Positions 37,260 to 48,200 of a stretch of 56,803 nt of DNA are shown here, piece by piece (position 1 is the first letter of the stretch; every line of letters begins with the position of its first letter). The stretch lies in the NCBI GenBank assembly GCA_025350325.1, contig JANXYB010000042.1, positions 1-56,803 on the forward strand, written 5' to 3'. This DNA is from Acidobacteriaceae bacterium. Lineage in GTDB: Bacteria; Acidobacteriota; Terriglobia; Terriglobales; Acidobacteriaceae. The notes under the pieces are model-generated. The model saw nothing but the letters and a program-made list of their open reading frames with translations, made no database searches and was not told the origin of the DNA. The position numbers and the translations under genes were made by a program.

Positions 37260-38306
37260 ATGCAAATCCCATGCAGCATTCGCTCTTTCGCCAGGCCACT
37301 TTTCGCCGCCGCTCTTTTGTGCACCCTGATCGTGGCGACCCGCCCCGTCGGCGCCCAGCGGCCTTATAAAGTTGTCGACCATTGGAAGCTGACCGACGCC
37401 GGGTTTTGGGATTATTTGCTGGTTGATTCCCCCGCGCATAAGCTCTACCTGACCCGCGGCGATCATGTCGATGTACTCAATACCGCCACGGGAAAACTGG
37501 TCGGCACCATCGGTGGCCTGCACGGCACCCACGGCGTAGCCCTCGACACCAACGGCAAGCTCGGCTACATCTCGGATGGCGGCGGCAACGCGGTCGTCGT
37601 GTTCGACCGCTCCACGCTGGCTACTGTGGCCACCATTCCCGCTGGCACCAACCCCGACGGCATCATCTTTGAGCCCGCTACCAAGACCGTCTGGGCCTTT
37701 AACGGACGAAGCAATAACGCCACCGTCATAGACGCCGCGACGCAAAAGGTGGTCGCCACCATTCCCCTTCCCGGCAAGCCTGAATTTCCGGCCGTCGACG
37801 GCAAGGGCACCGTGTTCGCCAACATCGAAGACAAGAATGAAATTGTGCGCCTCGACGCCCACGATAAAAAACTCACCGCAACCTGGCCGGCTGGCTGCGA
37901 TTCGCCTTCAGGCCTCGCGTTCGACGTTCCCGGTCACCGCCTCTTCCCCGTCTGCGATGGAAAGAAGATGGCCGTCGTCGATTCCAACTCCGGCAAAGTT
38001 ATGGCCACGGCCGCGATTGGCGACGGCCCCGACGCAGCAGGCTGGAGCGCCGCGCACAAACTGGCCTTCGCTTCGAGCGGCGACGGCATCCTGTCGGTAA
38101 TCGATGCCAGCGGCTCTGACTACAAGACCATTCAGAGCTTGACGACACAAAAAGGCGCGCGCACCATGGCCTATGACGAAGGTGCCGATCGCATTTACCT
38201 GGTCAGCGCTGAGTTTGGCCCCCGCCCCGCCGCCACCACTGAAAACCCACGCCCACGCCCCGCGATGGTCCCTGGCAGCTTCACCGTTATCGTAGTGGGC
38301 CGCTAG
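37260..38306 (+). CDS. Exported YncE-like YVTN beta-propeller protein
   Basis: 348 residues. A Sec signal (about 1-33, ending VGAQ) precedes a single seven-bladed YVTN propeller covering almost all the rest. Repeats of the form DVLNTATGKLVGTIGG, VVFDRSTLATVATIPAG, TVIDAATQKVVATIPLPG and VVDSNSGKVMATAAIG are clear. Such proteins bind ligands or other proteins in the periplasm. No enzymatic residues are evident. It lies 100 bases after the two-component genes on the same strand and converges with the envelope operon. Confidence 0.88.
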   Translation: MQIPCSIRSFARPLFAAALLCTLIVATRPVGAQRPYKVVDHWKLTDAGFWDYLLVDSPAHKLYLTRGDHVDVLNTATGKLVGTIGGLHGTHGVALDTNGKLGYISDGGGNAVVVFDRSTLATVATIPAGTNPDGIIFEPATKTVWAFNGRSNNATVIDAATQKVVATIPLPGKPEFPAVDGKGTVFANIEDKNEIVRLDAHDKKLTATWPAGCDSPSGLAFDVPGHRLFPVCDGKKMAVVDSNSGKVMATAAIGDGPDAAGWSAAHKLAFASSGDGILSVIDASGSDYKTIQSLTTQKGARTMAYDEGADRIYLVSAEFGPRPAATTENPRPRPAMVPGSFTVIVVGR

Positions 38307-38478
38307 AGCAGTTTCGGCTACACGTAGGCTTTTTGAGATCTGAATAGAACCTAAAGGGACGCCCACTCGCGTGGCTACAGAGCAAACGTCACGCGCGCGG
38401 GCTGACTCAAGAGTATCGTGGCCAACTTGGTGCGATTCGCGAGAATCCTAAATAAGCAGCGCTATAGCGCAGCAACAT

Positions 38479-39624
38479 TCACGGCAGCGTAATCAGCGAT
38501 GTGTTGGGATAGTAATGAGCAAGGATTTCACGAAAGCTTGCGCCGGAACTAGCCATCCCCATCGCACCATATTGGCACATCCCAACGCCGTGTCCCACGC
38601 TGTGCCCCTCCAACTGCCAACCAGCGCTGTCCGCAGTCGCTTTAAAATCGTTACCGGGGATGGTGCTCCAGCCCCACTGCCGCACCTCGGCAATTCTTCG
38701 TCGTTCATCGCCCGGCTCGGGCGCGTGTGAACTTTTGCCTATTTTGCTGCGCCAGACAAACGGATGGCGTTGGCACCATGCGCAGGGCACAGCAAAGTAT
38801 GGGTAGCCCTCGCCCGGCTCCATGCCAATATCGCGCAGACTGCGGGTTTGCCCCCCGCAGCGGCTGGAGTACATCGCCCCCAGCGGTTTGTCGCGATACG
38901 CGATCACCAGTCCCCGCGTCGATCGAACCGCGCTCGAAATGCGGCCACCTACTGGCGGTGGAGACTTGACGAACTGACAATGCGTCGTATCGCAAAAGTC
39001 GAAGTCCTGGTGCCGCGCCCCGGCTAAGAGAAACGAACGCGCTACGACAGCCTGCGCCTTCAGCGCTTCGATGGGTGAATTGTCTTCCATTTCCGCAGCC
39101 ACAATCGAGGCCACAGCAGTTTCGCGATCCATCGTGACCACGGCAACCAGTTTGCCGCTGCGTGCAATGACAGAAAGTCGTCCCCGATAGATGCGATGGA
39201 ATCGTCCGGGCACCGTGAGCCGAAAGGCTATCGCACCCCCATCCCTCGCAGCCACTGTCCAATTCGCTGCTGACTGAGGACCTGCAGCTACGCGGCCCCC
39301 TTCAGCGTGGAACAGTATCTGTCGATGCCCCGGTTCGCCGTTGAGCACAAAGGTACGGGCCACCGCATCCCCCATAGCGGAAATGGACAGAACCTGCGGG
39401 CTAGCCTGTTCGAGAACCAATTCTCCAGGATGAAAAAGCCCCAGCACGCTGAATCGTATCTCTTGTTGTGCCTGTGCCGCTTGCTGCGCCCGTGCAGCTA
39501 TCGGGGCCAGAACTGGCACTAATGCTAGTAACAGCAAGCAACCACGTACGATTCGGTCACTCACTTGGCGCAACAACTTGTTGGGGACCGTGGCACTCGT
39601 GATCCGCGCAGTTTCAAGCATCAT
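38479..39624 (-). CDS. Exported SpoIID/LytB-domain protein (YfaQ C-half-like)
   Basis: 381 residues, last gene of the minus-strand envelope operon. A signal or anchor near residues 28-46 precedes a beta domain and then the SpoIID core: VAAEMEDNSPIEALKAQAV with the conserved Glu, ARSFLL, CQFVKSPPP, MYSSRCGG and the terminal GHGVGMCQYGAMGMA (from about 344). SpoIID-type enzymes are lytic transglycosylases acting on denuded peptidoglycan glycan strands. From memory, the second half of YfaQ/DUF2300 has the same elements. Its ATG overlaps the stop of the PBP-like gene by four bases, so they are coupled. Confidence 0.85.
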   Translation of the reverse strand: MMLETARITSATVPNKLLRQVSDRIVRGCLLLLALVPVLAPIAARAQQAAQAQQEIRFSVLGLFHPGELVLEQASPQVLSISAMGDAVARTFVLNGEPGHRQILFHAEGGRVAAGPQSAANWTVAARDGGAIAFRLTVPGRFHRIYRGRLSVIARSGKLVAVVTMDRETAVASIVAAEMEDNSPIEALKAQAVVARSFLLAGARHQDFDFCDTTHCQFVKSPPPVGGRISSAVRSTRGLVIAYRDKPLGAMYSSRCGGQTRSLRDIGMEPGEGYPYFAVPCAWCQRHPFVWRSKIGKSSHAPEPGDERRRIAEVRQWGWSTIPGNDFKATADSAGWQLEGHSVGHGVGMCQYGAMGMASSGASFREILAHYYPNTSLITLP

Positions 39625-40526
39625 CGCCGGCCAGCTCCCAGAGAACGCAGCATCGCTCCGGCCACCCTCGCGCTCTTAGCCCCAGTGACGCCATGGATAC
39701 GCAAGAGAAGCAGCAACCGAGGTTGCATGGCCGGGTAGAGCACCACGGTAAATCCGTCCGCAACGCCTTGCGGCGTATGAGAACAGACTGCGGTGCCGGT
39801 TTTCGCCAGCGCCGCATCGTCACCTAAAGCCGCGTCGACTTCACGGGCTGTGCCACGCGCCGCAGACTCGAGCATTCCCTTTACGATCCTGCTCTGCGTA
39901 GCGTTGTGATGTTGTCTCTCCAATTCGATGTACGCCCTTGCGAGCGCCAGCGGCGATTCCCTCCACCCAGTGCCCAGGCCGATCAGGTTCTCGTTGCTGG
40001 CTCCGGACGCAGGCCCGAGGAGTCCGTAATGCAAGAGCGTTTGTTGCGCGCGCTTACGCTCCAGATGAGCCGCGATTTCCAGAAAATAGGCATTGCAGGA
40101 CTGTGCAACCGCCTCTTCCAAGCCCAGCGATCCATGGCCTGCCGGGAGCCAGCAATGGGTCTTGGCGCCTAGACAACGCACCGTTGGAAACACACCGCCA
40201 TGCTGTTCTCCATAGGCGATGGCGAGGAACGGCTTGACCAGAGATCCGGGATAAACAACGGCATGCTCAGAATTCGCTGGCGGCGTCCATCGTTCGGCGA
40301 TCACTTGCCCAGTCGCGTCCATTAGTAGATAAGAAATATTCGCGTCAGGAAAGTTGCGGTCGAGGTTGGCTTGCGCGCCTTGTGAGAACAGCCGCGTCTC
40401 TGGTCCATTTTGTGCCGACGCACAACGACCGCAAAACAGCAGCACGAAGCTTGCGACTACCGCCACCAGGACAAGGCGTACGGGTGCCGGTGGCGACTCG
40501 ACGGTTTCGCTACTTAACGAGCCCAT
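39621..40526 (-). CDS. Penicillin-binding-protein-like protein (YfaQ/DUF2300 N-half-like)
   Basis: 301 residues with an N-terminal membrane anchor/signal (about 16-38). The acyl-transferase triads are present: SLVK (Ser 95, Lys 98), SCN (143-145) and KTGT (242-245). It is much shorter than a full transpeptidase, resembling only the catalytic core. The stretch PGSLVKPF, then RCLGAKTHC and AVAQSCNAYF, closely recalls the first half of YfaQ/DUF2300 (recollection, not an alignment). It might bind or modify cell-wall peptides or be a receptor only. Its start overlaps the preceding gene's end by 13 bases. Confidence 0.75.
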   Translation of the reverse strand: MGSLSSETVESPPAPVRLVLVAVVASFVLLFCGRCASAQNGPETRLFSQGAQANLDRNFPDANISYLLMDATGQVIAERWTPPANSEHAVVYPGSLVKPFLAIAYGEQHGGVFPTVRCLGAKTHCWLPAGHGSLGLEEAVAQSCNAYFLEIAAHLERKRAQQTLLHYGLLGPASGASNENLIGLGTGWRESPLALARAYIELERQHHNATQSRIVKGMLESAARGTAREVDAALGDDAALAKTGTAVCSHTPQGVADGFTVVLYPAMQPRLLLLLRIHGVTGAKSARVAGAMLRSLGAGRR

Positions 40527-42262
40527 TGATAAATAACCGTCTGAGTCACTTTGCCGCCGAGGTCGTTTTCTTGCACTCGCTCCGACTCAACTTTTGAGAA
40601 GGCGCGGGCCAGGCTCGCCACGTTTCCAGAAAAGAACGCCGGCGTCTCCCCGCCGGATGCAGCATTCTTCCCTTCGACGGCCCCGCGATTTCCTGCCCGA
40701 TCAAGTTGGGTCATCAATACGCGGAAGTTCCTCTGTTCCTGCATCGGCCTGAAGAGTGCAGCATACGTGACTCCCTCTGTGCGTACATCGGAGCCTGACT
40801 TCGCAGCGCGCGCCAGCAGCTGCTCCAAAAGAGAGGAGTCATTGGCCAGCAGCAATCGATTCCCACTCACCGCGGTATAGAGACTTACGGTGCCATCGAG
40901 TGCCTGGTACTCTCCGGCGGCACTCGATCGCCTTTTCCAATGCACGCCGAGTTTTCCAGTCGTCAATCCAGATGGAAGCGCGGACGTAACCGCCTTCCGT
41001 ACCGCATCTCCGTCCCAGGCTTGCGGAGAAGATATGACCATCCCCGTTTGCAGCGAAACAAAAGGGCTCTTGCCTGGAGCGCGTGTTGAATAAACTTCGA
41101 GCAATCCGTCCGGTTCGGCCGCAGCAAGTAGGGCGCGCAATGGCTGAAAGATATCGGTCTGCGGCGCGGCTACTGGAGCACGATCGATGAGGACATCCAA
41201 CTGCGCGGCGTTCCCAGCGTTCTCTCCGAAGGCGGCGGAAGGCGCGCTTGTGTACGACAGGATTGATTGGTCTGGCTTTACCTCGAGCAGATTCCCGCGC
41301 AAACTCCTCAGGACACTTTCCGAATCCGGCATCGACTGCGCAGCGTAGAATGCCGCATCGCTCGGCGCAAGCGCAACGAGGCCCGCTACATCCCCCTGAG
41401 AAACAGCCGAAACAGCCGTCGTTGTCGCCGTCCGGCGCAGCAGCACTCGTTCCTCGCGATACGTCTCACTCGTTCGATACAAATCACTCACCGCCGAGGT
41501 GTACCGCCTAATCTCAGTGATGTTGCGTTGCACCCAGTAGCTGCGGAAGTAAGGCGTGCGCACAATCCTGTCCAAATCCAGCACCATGCGCAAATCGCCG
41601 CGCTCGCCTGCCGCCTGCTTAACCGCTGCTGCATACCATTCTTCGCTGGCTACGCTGTGCGATGCCGTGCCGGCCAGCCTGTCGAGTACGCCGGCGACCA
41701 AATCTTCACGGGTACCTAGAATCAACCAGCCATCCCGGCTGGCAAAGGCCGCCACACGCGATGATTGTGCATCTTTGTGCACGTAAAACGTAGTTCCTGC
41801 CTCTGCGCGTTGCTCAAACTTTCCCCGCGTCTGCCATAAGGGCGTGTTCTCGATTCCTTGCTGATCCAGTCGCGTAACATACACAAACTCGAGATTGCCA
41901 ATGTCATAGAGGGCAAGACAACTCTCTTTACCTGCAACTTTTTCGAGCAGACTTTGACCGGTGGGAATGCCTGCCGCCGCCGAGAATTCGTCCTTGGCCT
42001 GGGACAGTCGATTGAAGAGACGCGAATTGCTAAAAGCCGCATGATTGTCACTGATCAGCCACGCGTGCTTCTCATCTGAGGTGTTCCAGTCTTTGAGCAG
42101 TCCACCCAGATCCCGCGCCTCAATCGACAGCAACGCACCCTCGGGCAACAAGGCGGGCAACTCGGGCTTTGCCTTGGCAGCTAGCTCTAACCCGACTACG
42201 GCAAACACCGTCGCGCAGCACAAAAGCAGCACACCAAGCGCACCCCAGAGACGACGTTTCAT
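40514..42262 (-). CDS. Anchored periplasmic protein, possibly DUF2138/YfaA-like
   Basis: 582 residues. An N-terminal membrane helix (about 5-28) is followed by a long periplasmic region with repeating alpha/beta units (LLSIEARDLGGLL, GKESCLALYDIGNLEFVYVTRL, ASRDGWLILGTREDLV). That style is shared with DUF3352/DUF2138 proteins. I cannot prove homology by eye. The context with PBP-like and SpoIID-like genes favours DUF2138 (YfaA). There are no catalytic motifs. It overlaps the TPR gene by four bases (ATGA) and the PBP-like gene by 13 bases. Confidence 0.65.
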   Translation of the reverse strand: MKRRLWGALGVLLLCCATVFAVVGLELAAKAKPELPALLPEGALLSIEARDLGGLLKDWNTSDEKHAWLISDNHAAFSNSRLFNRLSQAKDEFSAAAGIPTGQSLLEKVAGKESCLALYDIGNLEFVYVTRLDQQGIENTPLWQTRGKFEQRAEAGTTFYVHKDAQSSRVAAFASRDGWLILGTREDLVAGVLDRLAGTASHSVASEEWYAAAVKQAAGERGDLRMVLDLDRIVRTPYFRSYWVQRNITEIRRYTSAVSDLYRTSETYREERVLLRRTATTTAVSAVSQGDVAGLVALAPSDAAFYAAQSMPDSESVLRSLRGNLLEVKPDQSILSYTSAPSAAFGENAGNAAQLDVLIDRAPVAAPQTDIFQPLRALLAAAEPDGLLEVYSTRAPGKSPFVSLQTGMVISSPQAWDGDAVRKAVTSALPSGLTTGKLGVHWKRRSSAAGEYQALDGTVSLYTAVSGNRLLLANDSSLLEQLLARAAKSGSDVRTEGVTYAALFRPMQEQRNFRVLMTQLDRAGNRGAVEGKNAASGGETPAFFSGNVASLARAFSKVESERVQENDLGGKVTQTVIYQWAR

Positions 42263-45200
42263 TCCTCATCCCTCCCGCTCGTTGTCTTCTTCACAGTGAA
42301 CGGCATGCCCGGCAGCAATTGTGGCCGTACAACCCTGTCCTGGTCCAATTCTGAATGAATCTTTGGGGCGCGCGCGGCGTTCTCCTCCACGCGTGCTGCA
42401 TCCGTCTCCAGCCGCTTCTGTTCTGTTTCAAATGTCTTGCGGCGTGCGGTATCCGTTTCGCGAACTGAGGCAGTCTGCACTAGCTGCAAGGCCTCATCGG
42501 ATTCATGACGGCGTTCCCGCGCGTGAATGGCAAACCACGTAAACTTGGCCACGGCTACTGCGTTCAGCTTTTTGGCAGAGGTCGTAGAGGACAGGAGTGC
42601 TTGACCGGCTTCATTCACTGAGCCATTCACCGGCCATTCGCGCTGACCGCCGAACTGCCTGCGCGCAAAGATCGGCTCCGCCGCCAGCAATGCGTTCGCG
42701 TCCAACCCCGCCGCAAATGCTGACCAGGCATACTTGAACCGCATCTGCGCGTCGCCGGGAGCAGCAGCGATGCCAGCTCGCAGAATTTGCTCCTTCGCCT
42801 TGGAGTCAGGGGCACAGTCTGCAGCAGCCAATCTTGCCTCAACAAAGTAAGGCTGGTCTGCCTCGCCTGCACCGGGACAACCGCCACGCGCCAGCAGGTC
42901 AAGCTCCGCGCTTCCTGTTGCCGGTTTCACTGCGCCGTGACGCTTCAACAGCTTCGCGGCGGCCAACCGATCTACGTACTTCGCCTTTGGATCGCTGGCC
43001 ACCGATGCCAATGTTTTCAGAGCCCCCTGCGACTGCGCGTTGCCGGCCAGAGTGGCGACCGCCAAGCGAGTCCTATATCTGGCCTCCCACGGAAAAGCCT
43101 CTGCCAGGGGCTGCAGAAATTGAATGGCCTCGGCATATCGGCTCTGCTTCTCTAAGAGGCCGGCCGCCGAGTCGGTATCCGCGTAAGCATTTGCGCCGAT
43201 CATCGTCAGACGCTTCAGCAACGCCACAGCGTCGGCCACGTTGCCCTCGTCAAGATCAATCGCGGCCAGACCCAGGAAGTTCGGCGCAGACATATCCCGT
43301 GCGTCGATAGCCTGTTGGTAGACAAACCGCATCACAATCCGCTGCGAGGACTCTTTCAATTGAAGTACCGCATTTCTAATGTCGTTCGATGCAGGTGTTT
43401 CCTCGGGATGTTTCTTCCACTGCGCCACGACCTGAGGCAAGTCGCCGTCTGCCTCAGCCACGCGCATTTTCAAGGTAAGCCACTGTGGCGATTTGAGTTT
43501 ATTTTGAGGGATGCGTGCCAACTGCGCGCGAGCCTCGCCCATCTTCTTTTCGTCGAGCAATGCCCCTACGAGGCTCGACTCCGCCTCATCAAGCGCGTAG
43601 TTGTTTTCATCTGACGCGGCCACCGCCTTGCGGTGTTCCAACTCGACAATGCGCGTCAGCAAAGTGCTCATCTGGGTTTTTAAAACCCAATTACTTCGCC
43701 GGACTGCGCTCAGCACATCGCTCGGATTGTTGGCGGCGGCCGAGATATCGATTAACCATTGCACTTGGTCGTCGTGCGCGTGATAGCCCGCCTCCAGCAG
43801 CGGCTCAACTCGATACACGCCATTTCGCGCCAGGTAGACGCTCAGCAACGCATCCACCTGCGGACCGATCGCCGGGTACTGGTGATTCGCGGCCGCGTCC
43901 CTAAGCACTTGTGCAAAGTCGCCCCAGAAGGTCTCTGGAACGTGCCTTGCGTCTATCTCCGCAGCCAGCCGCTTTACAGCTAACCGCCATGCCGCTTGTG
44001 CGTCTGAGCTTCGGCCCTGCTTCCATTCGAGCATCGCGATGTTGTCGAGCACAGCCGGCTGATCGCTCTTCAACTCCAGTGAATGTTGATAATCGGCCAG
44101 CGCGGCCTCAGTCCTGCCGGCTACGGCGGAGTAGTCCGCAAGTTGCGTGTAGGCACTCGCGCGCTCCGGAGTGTGCTCAAGCTCCGCTTCAAGATACCCC
44201 TCGGCCTGCGCATCCTTTTCCTGGTCAAGATATTCGCCGAAGCGCGAGCCGTAGTAGAACCACACCTCACCCGCCAGTTGTTCATTGCGATTCGCAGCGT
44301 GGGCCACGCGCTCAGCAATGGTGGGGTCGCCACCCAGCGCGCCGATAAACCCCTCGCGCACCTGCGAGCTATGTTCACGAAGATACAGCCCGGTCAACCC
44401 GACGAAAGCCTTGTTCCACACCGGTGGCCGCCTCACTGCGCGCACGGCTATGCCCGCCATCGCCTGATCGGGTTTTCCGTTCGCCAAGAGGAACTGCGCA
44501 GCGCTATCGACGGATGCTCTCTGCACCAATTCCTCTGGCCGTTCGGCCAGCATCAGTTCGTAGAGGCGCTGACTTTCAGTCCCTCTACCTGATTCCATCG
44601 TCTCTAACATCCGCAGTTCTGCCGGGGAGTCGCCCTGGGTACGATAAACCGCCGCCGCCCTTGCCCACATGGCGGATCGCTGTTGGGCCGGGACTAGGGG
44701 AGCCAATGCCTCGAGCCTGGCGCCCACTCCATCTAACTGCACCCGGCTCCGCTCGAGTTGCAGCCACGCGTCCACCTCGCTGCGATTTGAATCGCCGCTT
44801 TTTTCGACGAATTGCCAAAGCAGGTCGGCCTCCATATCTGCAGATCCCGCTGCCTGCACCGCCGGCAGGTAAACAGTGCGCAACTCGGCCCCATCGGCTG
44901 CTCCGGCGAGCTTGGTTCGCAGCCACGCTGCAAACTGAGCCTTCTCCTCCGGCGTGCTGTAGTCGCCCACCACCGTGGCCATCGATTTCAGCGCGAGCGC
45001 AAACCCGGCTCCTGCCTGTTCGCTGCGTTGCGCAATTCTTTGTTTACGCCATTCCTCACTGGTCACAGCGGCTAAACCGTCCTTCATTACCTGCTGGGCG
45101 ACAGCGGCCAGTGGCACGCTTTCTGCCTGTTGCCGAGCCATTGCGAGGCGCGTAAACGCTGCATCGGTTTGGCGTTGTCTCGCCATGATGCGTGCGTAGA

Positions 45201-48200
45201 CTGACACCCCCGATTGATTCCCCGGATCCACCAGCAAATCCGCACCGGCAATTTCCACTGCCCGCTCTGCGAACGTACGCGCTTCCGTCAGCAGTCCCCA
45301 CTGCTCCAGGCGCGTCGCCACGTCAAAGTAGTTCGTCGCCTTTTGAGGCCGGCCGCTAATCCACGCCTCTTCCAGCGCTTTCACCGCATCGGCGCCACGG
45401 CCCTGTCGTGCACGCGCTTCCGCCGCCCTCACCATCCATTGGGAGTCACGGTAACTCAACTTGAAGAGTTGCTCGTAGTCTGCCACCGCGTCGTCCAGCT
45501 TGTGCAGCCGCTCTTCAAGATCGGCTCTCGAAATGTAAAGATCCTTCTGTTCCGGTCGAACATGAATCGCCATACCGTAGGCCTCGATTGCCGCGGGATA
45601 ATCCTCTAGCGCAGTCTCTAGCCGTGCCAACACCATGCTCCAGCGAGCGTCGCGCGGAGAAGCCTCCACGGTCTTGCGATAGAAACTGAGCAGCCTGTCG
45701 CGCTGTTCATGCGGCCCGAGTGCCAGCGCAGCCCCCTCGGCCAGTCCAGCGTCGCCGGGATATGCGTTGATCAACGCAATGTACTGATCCGCCACAGCGT
45801 CCCACTTGCCCAGCAAGGTTGAGGTGGAAATCATGCCGCGCCGCAGTTGCGCCAGCCGCATCGTTTTTTCGCCGCGCTCTAGTGGCGAGCTTTGCACTGC
45901 GGTGAGCTGTGCCTGGTAAAACGACTCAAGGCCCGCCTCATCGCCGGAGCGGGCGTAGTTCTCCGCCAGCGCCGTCTCAGTTTCCGCACTGAGAGGCTTT
46001 TGGCTCAGCAAAACCTCCAGCAGCTTTTTAGAGCGCGTATAGTCGCCCAGTTCTGTCAGCTTGCGCGCCGCCTCTAACTGAAAGTTCTGCTTCAATTCAG
46101 CGTAGGCAACGTCTGCCGAATCCAGCAGGACCGTCACCGCTTCCGGCTTGTGCTCATGCCCCCAGTCGTAGTCCGCCGTTGCCCGCACTACCCCTAGAAT
46201 TTTGCCATGTTCGTGATAAATTGCCTCGACCTCGGCTGCCGCTGCCGCGGGATTGCGCTGTTGCAGCAGGTCCACGAGTTGATACCGCAACTCAAGTTTG
46301 TGCACCGGATCGGACGTGAGCGCAATTTGCCTGCTGAGTGCTTGTTGCTGCACCTCCGGCAAAGCGCGACTACGCGCAGCCTCGGTCACTGCATCGAGCA
46401 CGTCGAACGATTCAGTCTTGGCAATCGCCTGCATCAACTCTTGCGCCATGTCCCCCTTGCGATGCTGCGCATCGAGCACGCCTGCGCGTAGATTGATTTC
46501 CCCGCTGCTGGGTGCGGTTGTCGTCAACAATCCCGCTGTCGCCGCATCGACTCCGCCACGCGAGTCAGGCCTGCGTGCCAAGGCGAGCAGCCGGTTGCGG
46601 CTCTCGTCTGACGGCTTATCCCCGACCGAACTGGCGACATATTGCTCAATCGCCCCCTTTAAGTTGCCCCGGCTTTCCTCAATTGCACCCGCTTGGTAGC
46701 CAAACAATGCCGGCTCTGCCAATCGCTCTCGGGCCTTGCGTAGTTGTGCCGCTGCAGATCCGAAGTCAAAGTAATCCCAGAACACCGTCGCCGATTGCAA
46801 GTAACCATTCGCGTCGCCCGGATGCACCTCCGCCATCCGCGTCCAATACGGCGCGGCCTCAATGATTCGTCCTCGGTCCGCGTAGATGTCGCCAATCCGC
46901 GCCATCGTGTCGAGGTCGTCCGGCTTCGCGCTCAGCAGCCTCTTCTCTATCGAGACTGCCTTATCCGTATCCTCGGGATGAAAGTACGCGAGCGATCGTT
47001 CCAGCGACGATGCCTGCATCCCCAGCGTCCCATCCGCCGGATATTCGGCCGACAAAGCCTCAGCCGCGCCTGCACATTCTTCAAAGTGCGATCGCCACAG
47101 GCACGATTCCATCCAAAAGTGCTCCGCCGCTGGATTGCTCTGCGCCAGTGCCGTCCACTCGCCCTTGCCGATCTCCGGGGTCAGCTTTTGCAGCGCCTCC
47201 AACTCTCCATCCAGTCTGCCCGACTGGCTGAGCAATCCAAACAACTGGTCGCGTAGATCGGGGGACTCGGCCCAATGTTCCCGCAAGAGCTTCTCAATCT
47301 CAGCCGGCCGATAGTGCTGTGGGCTCCTGTATTGCGCCAGCAGATCGCGAACAAACGTCAGATCGTGCGGAAAGCGATCATGCGCATAGCGCTGCACTTC
47401 GAGGGCGAGCGTCCAGTCCGGTGCCGGAGCTTTGCGCAAATAGCCCTCCAGATCCGTTCCCGAAAATATCCCCACCACCTTGCGCGAAAGCGCAGAATAA
47501 TCCGCGCTCCGCTTCTGGCGCAGATAAAACCGCGCCAGCTTCGCATACCAACCCGTTCCAAAACTTGTGTCCTGAAACTGTCCGATGGCTCGCTGGTAAA
47601 CTTCCTCCTCGCGAGCATTCAATTTGTTCTGCTCCAGAAATCCTGCCAGCTTTTCATACAGCCCCGGGTCTTGCGGATTCCGATCCAGTTCCCCGCGCAA
47701 CACTGTAAGCGCATCGGGCAGCCGATCGAGAGCCACCAGCCGCGACAAATACCGGTCCAACACCTGCGCGTATTCGCTCGACCGTGCCGTCCCTGCCGCA
47801 TGAGGCCCCGTCTGCACTCCAGACTCACCGCCAGGCGGTCTGCTATACGCGGTTTCCGCCACGCCCAGAGGAACACCGTCTGCCTTCGCCGCTAGCTCCT
47901 TCAGCAGGTCCCTGTATAAAACAAATTCCTTCTCCGCTTGACCGGTCCGGCTATAGACATCGCCAACCGCCAGAGCTACTTCGACCCTGCGCGGGCTTGT
48001 CTGAAATTGCACGAGAAACCCGGTTCCCTCGTGAATCACAGCATTGTCTTCGCCGTATGCCGCGTACGCTTCCATCAGTCGTGCATGCAGTTCCGCTCGT
48101 TCAGGTGCCTCCGGGAAGCGGCGATCAATGTCGGTCAGCATTTCCTCAGCTTTAGCCCGATGAAAATACGGCACCGCAAGCTGATCCTCTGTCGAGAACT

